From Streptomyces cynarae (GTDB lineage Bacteria > Actinomycetota > Actinomycetes > Streptomycetales > Streptomycetaceae), in NCBI RefSeq assembly GCF_025642135.1, contig NZ_CP106793.1, positions 4,282,001 to 4,346,000 on the forward strand: a stretch of DNA of 64,000 bases, read 5' to 3'. This document shows positions 48,587 to 57,749 of this stretch, piece by piece (the first letter of the stretch is position 1; each line of letters opens with the position of its first letter). Below the pieces are notes generated by a model. The model saw nothing but the letters and a program-made list of their open reading frames with translations, ran no database searches and was not told the origin of the DNA. Both the position numbers and the translations under genes were made by a program.

Positions 48587-48862
48587 GTGCAGGACACCGA
48601 ACTGGAGAAGACGCGGGCTCGCTACGGCCTGCTCGCGGTGATCATCAGCAACGTCGCCATCGCCGTCGTGGCGATCTTCGGCGTCTGGCGCCTGGACGGC
48701 GACAAGTCGGTGATGGTCGGTGTGCTCACCGCGGCCTTCACAGCGGTCAGCAGCATGACCACCGCGTACCTGGGCATCAAGGCCGTCTCCAACACGGCGA
48801 AGTCCATGGCGGCCCAGGACCGGACGGGAACGGCCACGGCTGCGCAGCAGCAGAACCCGTAG
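48587..48862 (+). CDS. small two-helix membrane protein
   Basis: A 91-residue protein with two transmembrane helices: YGLLAVIISNVAIAVVAIFG (residues about 12-31) and VMVGVLTAAFTAVSSMTTAY (about 43-62), then a polar tail with QDRTGTATAAQQQNP. No family is recognised; such proteins are common in Streptomyces. The start is GTG 48587, with GGGGGCGAG upstream. It lies 100 bp before hrpA on the same strand but has its own probable promoter region. The coding call rests on codon bias and the clear helix pattern. Confidence 0.68.
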   Translation: MQDTELEKTRARYGLLAVIISNVAIAVVAIFGVWRLDGDKSVMVGVLTAAFTAVSSMTTAYLGIKAVSNTAKSMAAQDRTGTATAAQQQNP

Positions 48863-48962
48863 CGACCGGGCGGCTGCCGCGGGACGGACAGGCAGCGGCC
48901 GGGAACGGCCCACGGCAATTCGTTAGCCACGAATTTCACCGAGGTGAGATCCTGGACCGCGT

Positions 48963-51900
48963 ATGTCTACGCATCCCGCCCCCGCCCTCGGCACCCTCGC
49001 CCCTCGCCTGACCGAGCTCTCCCTGCGCGACGCGCACCGGCTCGGCCGCAGGCTGGAAGGCGCGCGCAAGATCCGCAAGCCGGAAGCCCGGGCCGCCGTA
49101 CTCGCCGAGATCGAGGCGGAGGTCGCCAAGGCCGAGGCGCGGATCGGCGAGCGCACCGCCCGCGTGCCCGCCGTCACCTACCCCGAGCAGCTCCCGGTCA
49201 GCCAGAAGAAGACCGAGATCGCCGACGCCATACGCGACCACCAGGTCGTGATCGTGGCCGGTGAGACCGGCTCCGGCAAGACCACCCAGATCCCCAAGAT
49301 CTGCCTCGAGCTCGGCCGGGGCGTCCGCGGGATGATCGGCCACACCCAGCCCCGCCGTATCGCCGCCCGCACCGTCGCCGAACGGGTCGCGGAAGAGCTG
49401 GACACCCCCCTCGGCGAGGCCGTCGGCTGGAAGGTCCGCTTCACCGACCAGGTGAACCCGGACGCCACCTTCATCAAGCTGATGACGGACGGCATCCTGC
49501 TCGCGGAGATCCAGACGGACCGTGAGCTGCGCGCCTACGACACGATCATCATCGACGAGGCCCACGAGCGGTCCCTCAACATCGACTTCCTGCTGGGCTA
49601 CCTCGCCCAGCTCCTCCCCCGGCGCCCGGACCTCAAGGTCGTCATCACCTCGGCGACGATCGACCCCGAGCGCTTCTCCCGGCACTTCGGCGACGCGCCG
49701 ATCGTCGAGGTCAGCGGCCGGACCTACCCCGTCGAGGTGCGCTACCGGCCCCTCCTCGAAGAGGACACCGACGACGCGGACCGGGACCAGATCACCGCGA
49801 TCACCGACGCCGTCGAGGAGCTGATGGCCGAGGGGCCCGGCGACATCCTCGTCTTCCTCTCCGGCGAGCGCGAGATCCGCGACACGGCGGACGCGCTCAC
49901 CAGGAAGCAGTACAGGTTCACGGAGATCCTGCCGCTGTACGCCCGGCTGTCCCACGCCGAACAACACCGCGTGTTCCAGCCGCACACGGGCCGCAGGATC
50001 GTTCTCGCGACGAACGTCGCCGAGACCTCCCTCACCGTCCCGGGCATCAAGTACGTCATCGACCCCGGCTTCGCCCGGATCTCCCGGTACAGCCACCGGA
50101 CCAAGGTCCAGCGACTGCCCATCGAGCCGGTCTCGCAGGCGAGCGCCAACCAGCGCAAGGGCCGCTGCGGCCGGACCAGCGACGGTATCTGCGTCCGGCT
50201 GTACAGCGAGGACGACTTCGTCGCCCGCCCGGAGTTCACCGACGCCGAGATCCTGCGGACGAACCTCGCCTCCGTCATCCTCCAGATGACCGCGGCCGGC
50301 CTCGGCGACATCGAGAAGTTCCCGTTCATCGACCCGCCGGACCACCGCAACATCCGCGACGGCGTGCAGCTCCTGCAGGAACTGGGCGCCCTCGACCCCA
50401 CGCAGAAGGACCCGCGCAAACGCCTCACCGACACCGGCCGCAAGCTCGCCCAGCTGCCGGTCGACCCGCGCCTCGCGCGCATGGTCCTGGAGGCCGACAA
50501 GAACGGCTGCGTCCGCGAGGTCATGGTGATCGCCGCCGCCCTGTCCATCCAGGACCCGCGCGAGCGGCCCGCCGACAAGCAGACCCAGGCCGACCAGCAG
50601 CACGCCCGCTTCAAGGACGAGACGAGCGACTTCCTCGCCTATCTCAACCTCTGGCGCTACATCCGCGAGCAGCAGAAGGAACGCGGCTCGTCCTCCTTCC
50701 GCCGGATGTGCAAGCAGGAGTACCTCAACTTCCTGCGCATCCGCGAATGGCAGGACATCTACACACAGCTGCGCACGGTCGCCAAGCAGATGGGCATCCA
50801 CGTCAACGAGGACGACGCCCCGGCCGACCGCATCCACGTCTCCCTCCTCGCCGGTCTGCTGTCGCACATCGGCATGAAGGACGTGAAGGAGGGCGCGAAG
50901 AACGAGTACCTGGGTGCCCGGAACGCCAAGTTCGCGATCTTCCCGGGCTCGGCGCTCTTCAAGAAGCCGCCACGGTTCGTGATGTCCGCCGAACTGGTGG
51001 AGACCTCACGCCTGTGGGCCCGCGTCAATGCGAAGATCGAGCCGGAGTGGGTCGAGCCGCTCGCCGGCCACCTGCTGAAGCGTACGTACAGCGAACCGCA
51101 CTGGGAGAAGGACCAGGCGGCCGTGATGGCGTACGAGAAGGTCACGCTGTACGGCGTCCCGATCGTCGCCCAGCGGAAGGTGAACTACGGCCGGATCGAC
51201 CCGGAGGCCAGCCGCGAGCTGTTCATCCGCAACGCCCTGGTCGAAGGCGACTGGCGCACCCACCACAAGTTCTTCGCCGACAACCGCAGGCTCCTGAGCG
51301 AGGTCGAGGAGTTGGAGCACCGCGCCCGGCGCCGGGACATCGTGGTCGACGACGAGACGCTGTTCGACTTCTACGACCAGCGCGTGCCCGAACACGTCGT
51401 GTCCGGCGCGCACTTCGACTCCTGGTGGAAGCACAAACGCCACGAGCAGCCCGACTTCCTCGACTTCGAGCGCGAGATGCTCATCAACGAGAAGGCGGGC
51501 GCGGTCACCAAGGACGACTACCCCGACTCGTGGCGCCAGGGCCGGCTGAAGTTCCGGGTGACGTACCAGTTCGAACCGGGTGCGGACGCGGACGGCGTCA
51601 CCGTCCACATCCCGCTGCAGGTGCTCAACCAGGTCACGGACGAGGGCTTCGACTGGCAGATCCCGGGCCTGAGGGATGAGCTGGTCACCGAGCTGATCCG
51701 CTCCCTGCCGAAGCCGATCCGCCGCAACTACGTCCCGGCGCCGAACTACGCCAAGGCGTTCCTGGAGAAGGCGGTGCCCTTGCAGGAGCCGCTGACCACC
51801 ACGATGGCGCGTGAGCTGAAGCGGATGGTCGGGGTGCCGTTCGAGCAGGAGGACTTCGACTGGTCCAAGGTGCCGGACCATCTGAAGATCACCTTCCGGA

Positions 51901-52907
51901 TCGTCGACGAGCGGCGCCGGAAGCTGGCGGAGGACAAGGACCTCGAGGCCCTGAAGCTGAAGCTGAAGCCCAAGGCGCGCAAGGCCCTGTCGCAGGCCGC
52001 GGCGGCCACCGCCGAGCGGCAGGGCGGGGAGTCCCTGGAGCGTACGGGCCTCACGGACTGGACGATCGGCACGCTCACCCAGGTGTTCGAGACGCGCCGG
52101 GCCGGGCAGCCGGTCAAGGCGTTCCCGGCGCTGGTCGACGACGGCGACACGGTGTCCGTACGCCTCTTCGACACGGAGGCGGAACAGGCCGAGGCCATGT
52201 GGAAGGGCACGCGCCGGCTCATCCTGCGCAACATCCCGGTGAACCCCGCGAAGTTTGCGTCCGAGAAGCTGACCAACCAGCAGAAGCTCGCCCTGTCCGC
52301 GAACCCGCACGGCACGATGCAGGCCCTGTTCGGCGACTGCGCGATGGCGGCGGCGGACAAGCTGATCGGGGACTTCGGGGGGCCGGCGTGGGACGAGGAG
52401 TCGTACCGGAAGCTGTTCGACAGGGTGCGCGCGGAGATCGTCGACACGACGGTGCGCACGGTCGCGCAGGTGCAGCAGGTGCTGGCCGCCTGGCAGGCCT
52501 GTGAGCGCCGCCTGAAGGCGGTGCGCAGCCCGGCCCTGCTGCCGAACCTGGCGGACGTACGGGCGCAGCTGGACGCCCTCGTGAAGCCCGGGTTCGTGAC
52601 GGAGGCGGGGATACGGAGACTGCCGGACCTGATGCGGTACCTGGTGGCCGCGGACCGCCGCCTCCAGCAGATGCCGACGAACGTGCAGCGGGACACCACG
52701 CGCATGGACAAGGTCCGGGAGATGCAGGACGAGTACGCGTGGCTGCTGGAGCAGTTGCCGCAGGGCCGTCCCGTGCCGTCCTCGGTGCGGGACATCCGCT
52801 GGATGATCGAGGAGCTCCGGGTCAGCTACTTCGCCCACGCGCTGGGCACGGCGTACCCGATCTCGGACAAGCGGATCGTGAAGGCGATCGACGCGGTGGC
52901 GCCGTGA
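48963..52907 (+). CDS. hrpA: ATP-dependent RNA helicase HrpA
   Basis: A 1314-residue DEAH-box RNA helicase. Walker A GETGSGKTTQ lies at about residue 105, TQPRRIAART is motif Ia, IIDEAHERS is the DEAH box, SATIDPERF motif III, and QRKGRCGRTSDG motif VI; all are intact. The middle has helicase-associated and OB-fold parts, and the last 500 residues match the DUF3418 domain of long HrpA proteins. In other bacteria HrpA acts on stalled ribosomes and mRNA. ATG 48963 is used. Length is typical. It is followed by tRNA-Asp. Confidence 0.95.
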   Translation: MSTHPAPALGTLAPRLTELSLRDAHRLGRRLEGARKIRKPEARAAVLAEIEAEVAKAEARIGERTARVPAVTYPEQLPVSQKKTEIADAIRDHQVVIVAGETGSGKTTQIPKICLELGRGVRGMIGHTQPRRIAARTVAERVAEELDTPLGEAVGWKVRFTDQVNPDATFIKLMTDGILLAEIQTDRELRAYDTIIIDEAHERSLNIDFLLGYLAQLLPRRPDLKVVITSATIDPERFSRHFGDAPIVEVSGRTYPVEVRYRPLLEEDTDDADRDQITAITDAVEELMAEGPGDILVFLSGEREIRDTADALTRKQYRFTEILPLYARLSHAEQHRVFQPHTGRRIVLATNVAETSLTVPGIKYVIDPGFARISRYSHRTKVQRLPIEPVSQASANQRKGRCGRTSDGICVRLYSEDDFVARPEFTDAEILRTNLASVILQMTAAGLGDIEKFPFIDPPDHRNIRDGVQLLQELGALDPTQKDPRKRLTDTGRKLAQLPVDPRLARMVLEADKNGCVREVMVIAAALSIQDPRERPADKQTQADQQHARFKDETSDFLAYLNLWRYIREQQKERGSSSFRRMCKQEYLNFLRIREWQDIYTQLRTVAKQMGIHVNEDDAPADRIHVSLLAGLLSHIGMKDVKEGAKNEYLGARNAKFAIFPGSALFKKPPRFVMSAELVETSRLWARVNAKIEPEWVEPLAGHLLKRTYSEPHWEKDQAAVMAYEKVTLYGVPIVAQRKVNYGRIDPEASRELFIRNALVEGDWRTHHKFFADNRRLLSEVEELEHRARRRDIVVDDETLFDFYDQRVPEHVVSGAHFDSWWKHKRHEQPDFLDFEREMLINEKAGAVTKDDYPDSWRQGRLKFRVTYQFEPGADADGVTVHIPLQVLNQVTDEGFDWQIPGLRDELVTELIRSLPKPIRRNYVPAPNYAKAFLEKAVPLQEPLTTTMARELKRMVGVPFEQEDFDWSKVPDHLKITFRIVDERRRKLAEDKDLEALKLKLKPKARKALSQAAAATAERQGGESLERTGLTDWTIGTLTQVFETRRAGQPVKAFPALVDDGDTVSVRLFDTEAEQAEAMWKGTRRLILRNIPVNPAKFASEKLTNQQKLALSANPHGTMQALFGDCAMAAADKLIGDFGGPAWDEESYRKLFDRVRAEIVDTTVRTVAQVQQVLAAWQACERRLKAVRSPALLPNLADVRAQLDALVKPGFVTEAGIRRLPDLMRYLVAADRRLQQMPTNVQRDTTRMDKVREMQDEYAWLLEQLPQGRPVPSSVRDIRWMIEELRVSYFAHALGTAYPISDKRIVKAIDAVAP

Positions 52908-52999
52908 CGACGCGTGCACGAGGGGTGAGTTCGACCAGGGGCTCACCCTCCTGTACAGTCTCTTCTCGCAGCGCAACGCACGAAAGCGCCGCGAGACCT

Positions 53000-53074
53000 G
53001 GTCCTGTGGAGCAGTTTGGAGTGCTCGCCACCCTGTCAAGGTGGAGGCCGCGGGTTCAAATCCCGTCAGGACCG
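53000..53074 (+). tRNA. tRNA-Asp (GTC), copy 2
   Basis: Identical in sequence to 46803-46877, with anticodon GUC. It lies after hrpA, and its 3' end is partly duplicated 130 bp downstream. Confidence 0.96.
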
Positions 53075-53305
53075 CATCAGGAAGGCCCGCATCCGGCAAC
53101 GGACGCGGGCCTTCGCCGTATCCCCGGCACGACACCACCGGTCGAGACGCAGACCGCGCCCGCGGCGCAGCCGCAATCGGACACAGCAAATCCCGTCAGG
53201 ACCGCATCCCGGAGAGGCCCCCATCCGGCAACGGACGCCGGCCTTCGCCCTACCCCCGCACGACACCACCGACCAAGACGCAGACCGCGCCCGCGGCGCA
53301 GCCGC
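53057..53305 (+). repeat. 130-bp tandem duplication including the tRNA-Asp 3' end
   Basis: The stretch from CAAATCCCGTCAGGACCGCA at 53057 recurs at 53187. The copies share the tRNA 3' end, the hairpin with CATCCGGCAACGGACGC, CACGACACCACC and CGCAGACCGCGCCCGCGGCG, with some substitutions. Period 130 bp; the second copy ends near 53305. Confidence 0.88.
53083..53117 (+). terminator. terminator after tRNA-Asp copy 2
   Basis: GAAGGCCCGCATCCG and CGGACGCGGGCCTTC form a stem around a CAA loop, directly after the tRNA. A diverged copy lies at 53213-53247 in the tandem duplicate. Confidence 0.75.
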
Positions 53306-53514
53306 AGCGGAGGCCGGTCGGCAGAGGGCGGAAGGGGTTCGGGGTGGAGCCCCGTGGCGGCGTCTCCAACGCCGGGCCCCCCACGGCCGACGGCACCCCT
53401 CGCTCTCCCGAGCGGCAGCGCCGAGCAGCGCCCCGTGCCTTGACGGAGTCACTTTCCCTCGGTACCCCAGAAGTCAGGGCTCCCCGAGTGCGGGCGGCCC
53501 CGGGGAGGTGGCGT

Positions 53515-53718
53515 ATGGCGGCGTCCGTTCGGCACGAGACCGGCGCTCTGCTCCGGGCCCATCTGTCCGCCGCCGCCGGGTACCGCCATCTGACCCGGCA
53601 CTGCCCCATCTGCCACCACCTGCTGCGCCTGGCCATGGAACCCGCCCAGCGCGGCGAGGAGGCTCCGGAGACGACCCCGGAGGACGACAGCGCCCCCGAG
53701 AGCGCCACGACCGTCTGA
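53515..53718 (+). CDS. small DUF6274-type protein with CPICH motif
   Basis: A 67-residue protein conserved in Streptomyces between bldC and hrpA (I believe DUF6274). It has GALLRAHLSAAAGYRHLTRH then CPICHHLLRLAME, where CxxC plus two His could bind zinc, and a polar acidic tail ending SAPESATTV. ATG 53515 has GGGGAGG seven bases upstream. Function unknown. It converges on bldC across a 477-bp gap. Confidence 0.75.
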   Translation: MAASVRHETGALLRAHLSAAAGYRHLTRHCPICHHLLRLAMEPAQRGEEAPETTPEDDSAPESATTV

Positions 53719-54018
53719 CAAACCCGGGGGTTCATCCCGTGCCGGCGTGGGCACTCCTGGACGTGCGGCCGCCCAACAGCCGCCGCTCGGCGAGCTGTTC
53801 TCTAGCAAAGACCCCGCACCCGTAACAAGGACTCCGGCATGTGACGGGTGTCACCGCACCAGTTTCGGTGACCGCCGCCCTTACCCGCCTCCTACAAAGG
53901 GTCAATTTAATATGTGCAATTGCACCCTGCCCTGAGGTGACCCACAGCAGTTCCGACGCCCCTCCCCAGGCTGCGACACGGCCGCTCACAGCCCGGCCCC
54001 GCACACCCGGTCGGCGCA
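53719..54018. other. intergenic region between the DUF6274 gene and the bldC terminator
   Basis: No reading frame here looks like a gene. It includes an unusually AT-rich patch near 53890-53930 (CAATTTAATATGTGCAATTG), which contains a CAATT...AATTG palindromic element, but no promoter pair or gene can be assigned. Confidence 0.4.
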
Positions 54019-54060
54019 CAAAAAAGATCGCGCTGGACCCGGCGGAGTCCAGCGCGATCT
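54019..54060 (-). terminator. intrinsic terminator of bldC
   Basis: On the minus strand, AGATCGCGCTGGAC and GTCCAGCGCGATCT form a perfect 14-bp stem with an 8-base loop, then TTTTTT. It is a textbook Rho-independent terminator 135 bp after the bldC stop. Confidence 0.93.
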
Positions 54061-54195
54061 ACGACGCACCCTTGTCGTGCCTCTATTGACCTCGGGCGTG
54101 AGTCCTGTTGGGGCAGAACCCGCGTCGCTTGGAGCTGTTGTCCCGGACGTCACAGCAGGTGGGGGACCTGCCCATATGTCCGGCTATGCGATTGT

Positions 54196-54402
54196 TCAGG
54201 CCTCGCTGCGCTGCTGCGGGATGCCCGCGAGCAGGGCGCGGACCTCGGCCTCGCGGTAGCGGCGGTGCCCGCCGAGCGTACGGATGGACGTGAGCTTGCC
54301 GGCCTTCGCCCACCGCGTGACCGTCTTCGGGTCGACGCGGAACATGGTGGCGACCTCAGCCGGGGTCAGCAGCGGCTCGGCATCAGGGGTGCGAGCGGTC
54401 AT
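54196..54402 (-). CDS. bldC: developmental transcriptional regulator BldC
   Basis: BldC is a 68-residue MerR-type winged helix that binds direct repeats of AT-rich DNA and controls the onset of Streptomyces development. The whole sequence matches what I know of it: LLTPAEVATMFRVDPKTVTR is the helix-turn-helix and IRTLGGHRRYREAEV the wing, ending PQQRSEA. ATG 54402 has AGGAGG six bases upstream. It is transcribed alone, with a strong terminator downstream and a long 566-bp upstream region. No oddities; the family's domain is complete. Confidence 0.97.
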   Translation of the reverse strand: MTARTPDAEPLLTPAEVATMFRVDPKTVTRWAKAGKLTSIRTLGGHRRYREAEVRALLAGIPQQRSEA

Positions 54403-54968
54403 GAGCGGCCTCCTCGGGAGAACCGAACCTTCTCGGTTCTTTCCTCTAAATTCTGCACCTTGACCCGCGTTGCCCGAAATGGCGGACGCGAGTCGAGTCG
54501 GTTATAGGACGAACGGCTTGTCCTCGGCACTACAACTACACCATCTGTCCAGCCGCGTAGGCCAAACCGATGGAATTGCCCTCCCAGGTGTTCATCAGCG
54601 ACGGAAGCCGATGGACCATGCCATAGCGGACAGTCACGCCACTGTGACGAACAGTCACAGGACGATCAGGAGTCACGAGACCCCCCAAAGCGTGCAATGC
54701 TGAGTTTCCGCCCAGATGTGGGCAGAAGGAGCCTCCCCCGGGCTCCTTGTCCTATTTTGGCATGAGGAGGGCCGTAAGACGCAAGGTCCTTGTAAGTGCC
54801 GTCCGTCACGCTTGGCGGCATAAGCCCGGATCGGTCGCTACGTCCTCCGCCCCGATCCCGCACCTACCTGCGGTACGTCAACCATGGGCCAAGGGTTGCG
54901 ACTTCACCATGTCTCGCGGGTCACAATTCGAGCAACGGTTCACCAGAGCCCCGGCTGAGGGACCGCCC
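54403..54968. other. long upstream region of bldC
   Basis: No gene is visible in these 566 bp. A small hairpin AACCGAGAAGGTTCGGTT lies in the bldC leader (about 54420-54442). Clustered AGTCAC repeats are at 54631-54676. The length suggests complex control of bldC, in keeping with its known regulation by other developmental regulators. Confidence 0.5.
54631..54676. promoter_or_regulatory. cluster of AGTCAC repeats upstream of bldC
   Basis: CAGTCAC at 54631, its inverted partner GTGAC in ACTGTGAC at 54641, CAGTCAC at 54652 and AGTCAC at 54671 form a mixed direct and inverted array about 230-270 bp before bldC. It may be an operator for an unknown regulator; it does not exactly fit the BldD consensus I know. 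Confidence 0.4.
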
Positions 54969-55811
54969 TCAGTTCGCCGACCGGCGCTCCCGTACGGCCC
55001 GCCAGCGCTCCACGAGCCGCCCGTACGCCTCCCCGGCCGCCGCCCCGTCCCCGTGCCGCAGGGCCTCGATGCCCTCGGCGACGTCGGCGGCCGAGTGGTC
55101 CGCGTCCAGCTCGGCGGCCGGCAGGACGTGGACCAGCCCGCCGTAGTCCAGTTCGACCAGCGACCGAGGGTGGAACTCCTCCAGCCACCGCCCGACGTCC
55201 ACCAGACCGTCGATGAGCGGTCCCTCGTCGATCGTGTCCTTCAGCGTCCTCAGCGTCCGCGCGACGCGCCTGCGGGCCTGCACCATGGGCGTGCGGTAGC
55301 GCAGCATCGGGGGCACCTCGCCGGACCCCTTCTCGTACCTGCGCTCCTCGTCGGAGACCAGCACGAACCAGTTCAGCGGCACCTGCCAGGTCGCGGTGCG
55401 GATCCAGGGACGCGCGTCCGGGTTGCGCTCGAGCCAGCGCTCGTAGTCCTGGGCGGCCTGGCGGCGCACGACGGGCGGCAGGACCGCGTCCAGGACCGGC
55501 GCCGGCAGCTCCTCGGGCAGCTCCCCCAGCGCCTGCCAGCCGCGCAGCCGGGTGCGCCAGGGGCACACGCACAGCACCCCTTCGACCTCGGTCACGAAGG
55601 CGTCGTCGCTCTCGTGCACCGGCACCGCGACCGGCGGCGTGGGCAGCAAGTCGGCCAGGGAACGGCGCAGTTCGTCCTGGTACGAGGGGCGGTCGGGGCG
55701 GCGGGCGTAGCGGGCCCAGTGGCTGCGCTCCGGCTCCGGGAAGGCGGCCAGCGGCTCGTACACGCGCAAGTAGGACGCGTACGGGACGATCACCGAGGAC
55801 ACCTTGGGCAC
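54969..55811 (-). CDS. conserved Streptomyces hypothetical protein
   Basis: A 280-residue soluble protein conserved at this place in Streptomyces. It is rich in Trp and Arg: WYPR-like [40 protein letters not shown] and [20 protein letters not shown]. The end [20 protein letters not shown] is well conserved. I do not know its function. GTG 55811 has GGAGG eight bases upstream. It is divergent from vdh across a 234-bp gap. Confidence 0.78.
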   Translation of the reverse strand: MPKVSSVIVPYASYLRVYEPLAAFPEPERSHWARYARRPDRPSYQDELRRSLADLLPTPPVAVPVHESDDAFVTEVEGVLCVCPWRTRLRGWQALGELPEELPAPVLDAVLPPVVRRQAAQDYERWLERNPDARPWIRTATWQVPLNWFVLVSDEERRYEKGSGEVPPMLRYRTPMVQARRRVARTLRTLKDTIDEGPLIDGLVDVGRWLEEFHPRSLVELDYGGLVHVLPAAELDADHSAADVAEGIEALRHGDGAAAGEAYGRLVERWRAVRERRSAN

Positions 55812-56045
55812 ACCTGCTCCCTCCCCACCGGAACCCGACCCGAACCCGCCCGGGCACCGGCCCGGCCGAGGTGGAAAACCCCTGCAAATCGTCCCACGAA
55901 CCCGTCCGGGCGTACTCCGAGGGAGGGTGATCCTCGGCACTGCGCGCAACGTGGGCGCCCGCACGCTCTACGCTCATGCCCACGGGCCCCGCCACCCGCA
56001 CGGGACCCTCCCCCAACCGCCGCTACTCAACCGGGAGTCACCACC

Positions 56046-57128
56046 GTGACCGACGTAACCGACGGCGTCCTGCACACCCTGTTCCGCTCGGATCAAGGGG
56101 GTCATGAGCAGGTCGTGCTCTGTCAGGACAGGGCCAGTGGCCTCAAGGCCGTCATCGCGATCCACTCCACCGCTCTGGGCCCCGCCCTCGGCGGCACGCG
56201 CTTCTACCCCTACGCGAGCGAGGAGGAGGCCGTCGCCGACGCGCTGAACCTCTCGCGCGGGATGTCGTACAAGAACGCCATGGCCGGTCTCGACCACGGC
56301 GGCGGCAAGGCCGTGATCATCGGCGACCCCGAGCGGATCAAGACCGAGGAGCTGCTGCTGGCCTACGGCCGTTTCGTGGCCTCGCTCGGCGGCCGGTACG
56401 TCACCGCCTGCGACGTCGGCACCTATGTGGCCGACATGGACGTGGTGGCCCGGGCGTGCCCCTGGACCACCGGCCGCTCCCCCGAGAACGGCGGCGCGGG
56501 CGACTCCTCCGTGCTCACCGCGTACGGCGTCTTCCAGGGCATGCGGGCCTCCGCCCAGCACCTGTGGGGCGACCCGACGCTGCGCGGGCGCAAGGTCGGC
56601 ATCGCGGGTGTCGGCAAGGTCGGGCACTACCTGGTCGAGCACCTGCTCGAGGACGGAGCCGACGTGGTGATCACGGACGTACGGCCGGACGCCGTGCGCC
56701 GTATCACCGACGCGCACCCGCAGGTCGCCGTCGCCGCCGACACCGCTGCCCTGATCCGCACCGAGGGCCTGGACATCTACGCCCCGTGCGCGCTGGGCGG
56801 GGCGCTGAACGACGAGACGGTGCCGGTCCTGACGGCGAAGGTGGTGTGCGGCGCGGCCAACAACCAGCTCGCGCATCCGGGTGTGGAGAAGGACGTCGCG
56901 GACCGCGGGATCCTGTACGCGCCCGACTACGTCGTCAACGCCGGCGGTGTCATCCAGGTCGCCGACGAGCTGCACGGCTTCGACTTCGACCGGTGCAAGG
57001 CGAAGGCGGCGAAGATCTTCGACACCACGCTGACGATCTTCGCTCGTGCGAAGGAGGACGGCATTCCGCCGGCCGCCGCGGCCGACCGGATCGCCGAGCA
57101 GCGGATGGCTGAGGCGCGCGGACGGTGA
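56046..57128 (+). CDS. vdh: valine (leucine/phenylalanine) dehydrogenase
   Basis: A 360-residue NAD-dependent dehydrogenase that deaminates branched-chain amino acids to 2-oxo acids, feeding acyl-CoA precursors of polyketides and branched fatty acids in Streptomyces. The catalytic Lys lies in [15 protein letters not shown], the [20 protein letters not shown] stretch binds substrate, and [20 protein letters not shown] is the Rossmann NAD site. [16 protein letters not shown] is also typical. GTG 56046 has GGGAG ten bases upstream. Length matches S. coelicolor Vdh. A terminator hairpin follows the gene. Confidence 0.95.
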   Translation: MTDVTDGVLHTLFRSDQGGHEQVVLCQDRASGLKAVIAIHSTALGPALGGTRFYPYASEEEAVADALNLSRGMSYKNAMAGLDHGGGKAVIIGDPERIKTEELLLAYGRFVASLGGRYVTACDVGTYVADMDVVARACPWTTGRSPENGGAGDSSVLTAYGVFQGMRASAQHLWGDPTLRGRKVGIAGVGKVGHYLVEHLLEDGADVVITDVRPDAVRRITDAHPQVAVAADTAALIRTEGLDIYAPCALGGALNDETVPVLTAKVVCGAANNQLAHPGVEKDVADRGILYAPDYVVNAGGVIQVADELHGFDFDRCKAKAAKIFDTTLTIFARAKEDGIPPAAAADRIAEQRMAEARGR

Positions 57129-57162
57129 CCTTCCCCAGGGGGGCCACCCGGGTTTGACCGGT

Positions 57163-57209
57163 ACCCGCCGAGGGAGGGTTTGAGAGGACTCTCACTTTCC
57201 TCGGCGGGT
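57163..57209 (+). terminator. terminator of vdh
   Basis: ACCCGCCGAGG and CCTCGGCGGGT form an 11-bp stem around a 25-base loop, 35 bp after the vdh stop. Confidence 0.7.
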
Positions 57210-57431
57210 CGTCGGCCAATAAGTGGTTAAAATCGGCCGTGACCAGCGAGGACAGGGCTCCTCGACGGTCATGGGCACACGCCCGTCCTGCGGGCGACGT
57301 ACCGTATGGGCGTGGGCTCAGGTACCGTGGAAGCCCTACGGGCCGGTCTCTCTGCGGAGAGCCCGTTCCGGATCATGAACGCGTGTCAAGACTCTGGGGC
57401 CGTCGAGCCCCGTCGTTGAGGGGGTCGAGCC

Positions 57432-57680
57432 ATGGGGCGCGGCCGGGCCAAGGCCAAGCAGACGAAGGTCGCCCGCCAGCTGAAGTACAACAGCGGTGGG
57501 ACGGACCTCTCACGCCTGGCTGAGGAGCTGGGCGCATCGACGTCGAACACGTCGCCGAACGGCGACCGGTTCGAGGACGATGAGCACGACGACGATCTGT
57601 ACGCACGGTATGCCGACCTGTATGCGGACGACGAGGACGAGGAAGACGAGTCGTCCTCTCGCCATCGTCGCGGCGCTTGA
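57432..57680 (+). CDS. DUF3073 small protein
   Basis: An 82-residue protein of a family found across actinobacteria (DUF3073). It begins MGRGRAKAKQTKVARQLKYN, a basic, probably nucleic-acid-binding end, and finishes with an acidic run (DDLYARYADLYADDEDEEDE) then a basic RHRRGA. Function unknown. ATG 57432 has GGGG sequences upstream. It is convergent with purM, with a hairpin between. Confidence 0.92.
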   Translation: MGRGRAKAKQTKVARQLKYNSGGTDLSRLAEELGASTSNTSPNGDRFEDDEHDDDLYARYADLYADDEDEEDESSSRHRRGA

Positions 57681-57697
57681 CCCTGCACCGAGTTTTC

Positions 57698-57729
57698 ACC
57701 CGGTCCGTGGCCCTGGCCACGGACCGGGT
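57698..57729. terminator. bidirectional terminator between the DUF3073 gene and purM
   Basis: ACCCGGTCCGTGGCC and GGCCACGGACCGGGT form a perfect 15-bp stem with a 2-base loop between two convergent genes. Confidence 0.85.
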
Positions 57730-57749
57730 TCTGTGCTGTCGGCAGGGTC

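Noticed and set aside
48455..48960. A second tRNA-Phe 3' end that would close the DUF1259 island
   Set aside because: I searched for the T arm and CCCAGCC acceptor sequence of tRNA-Phe and found none before hrpA.
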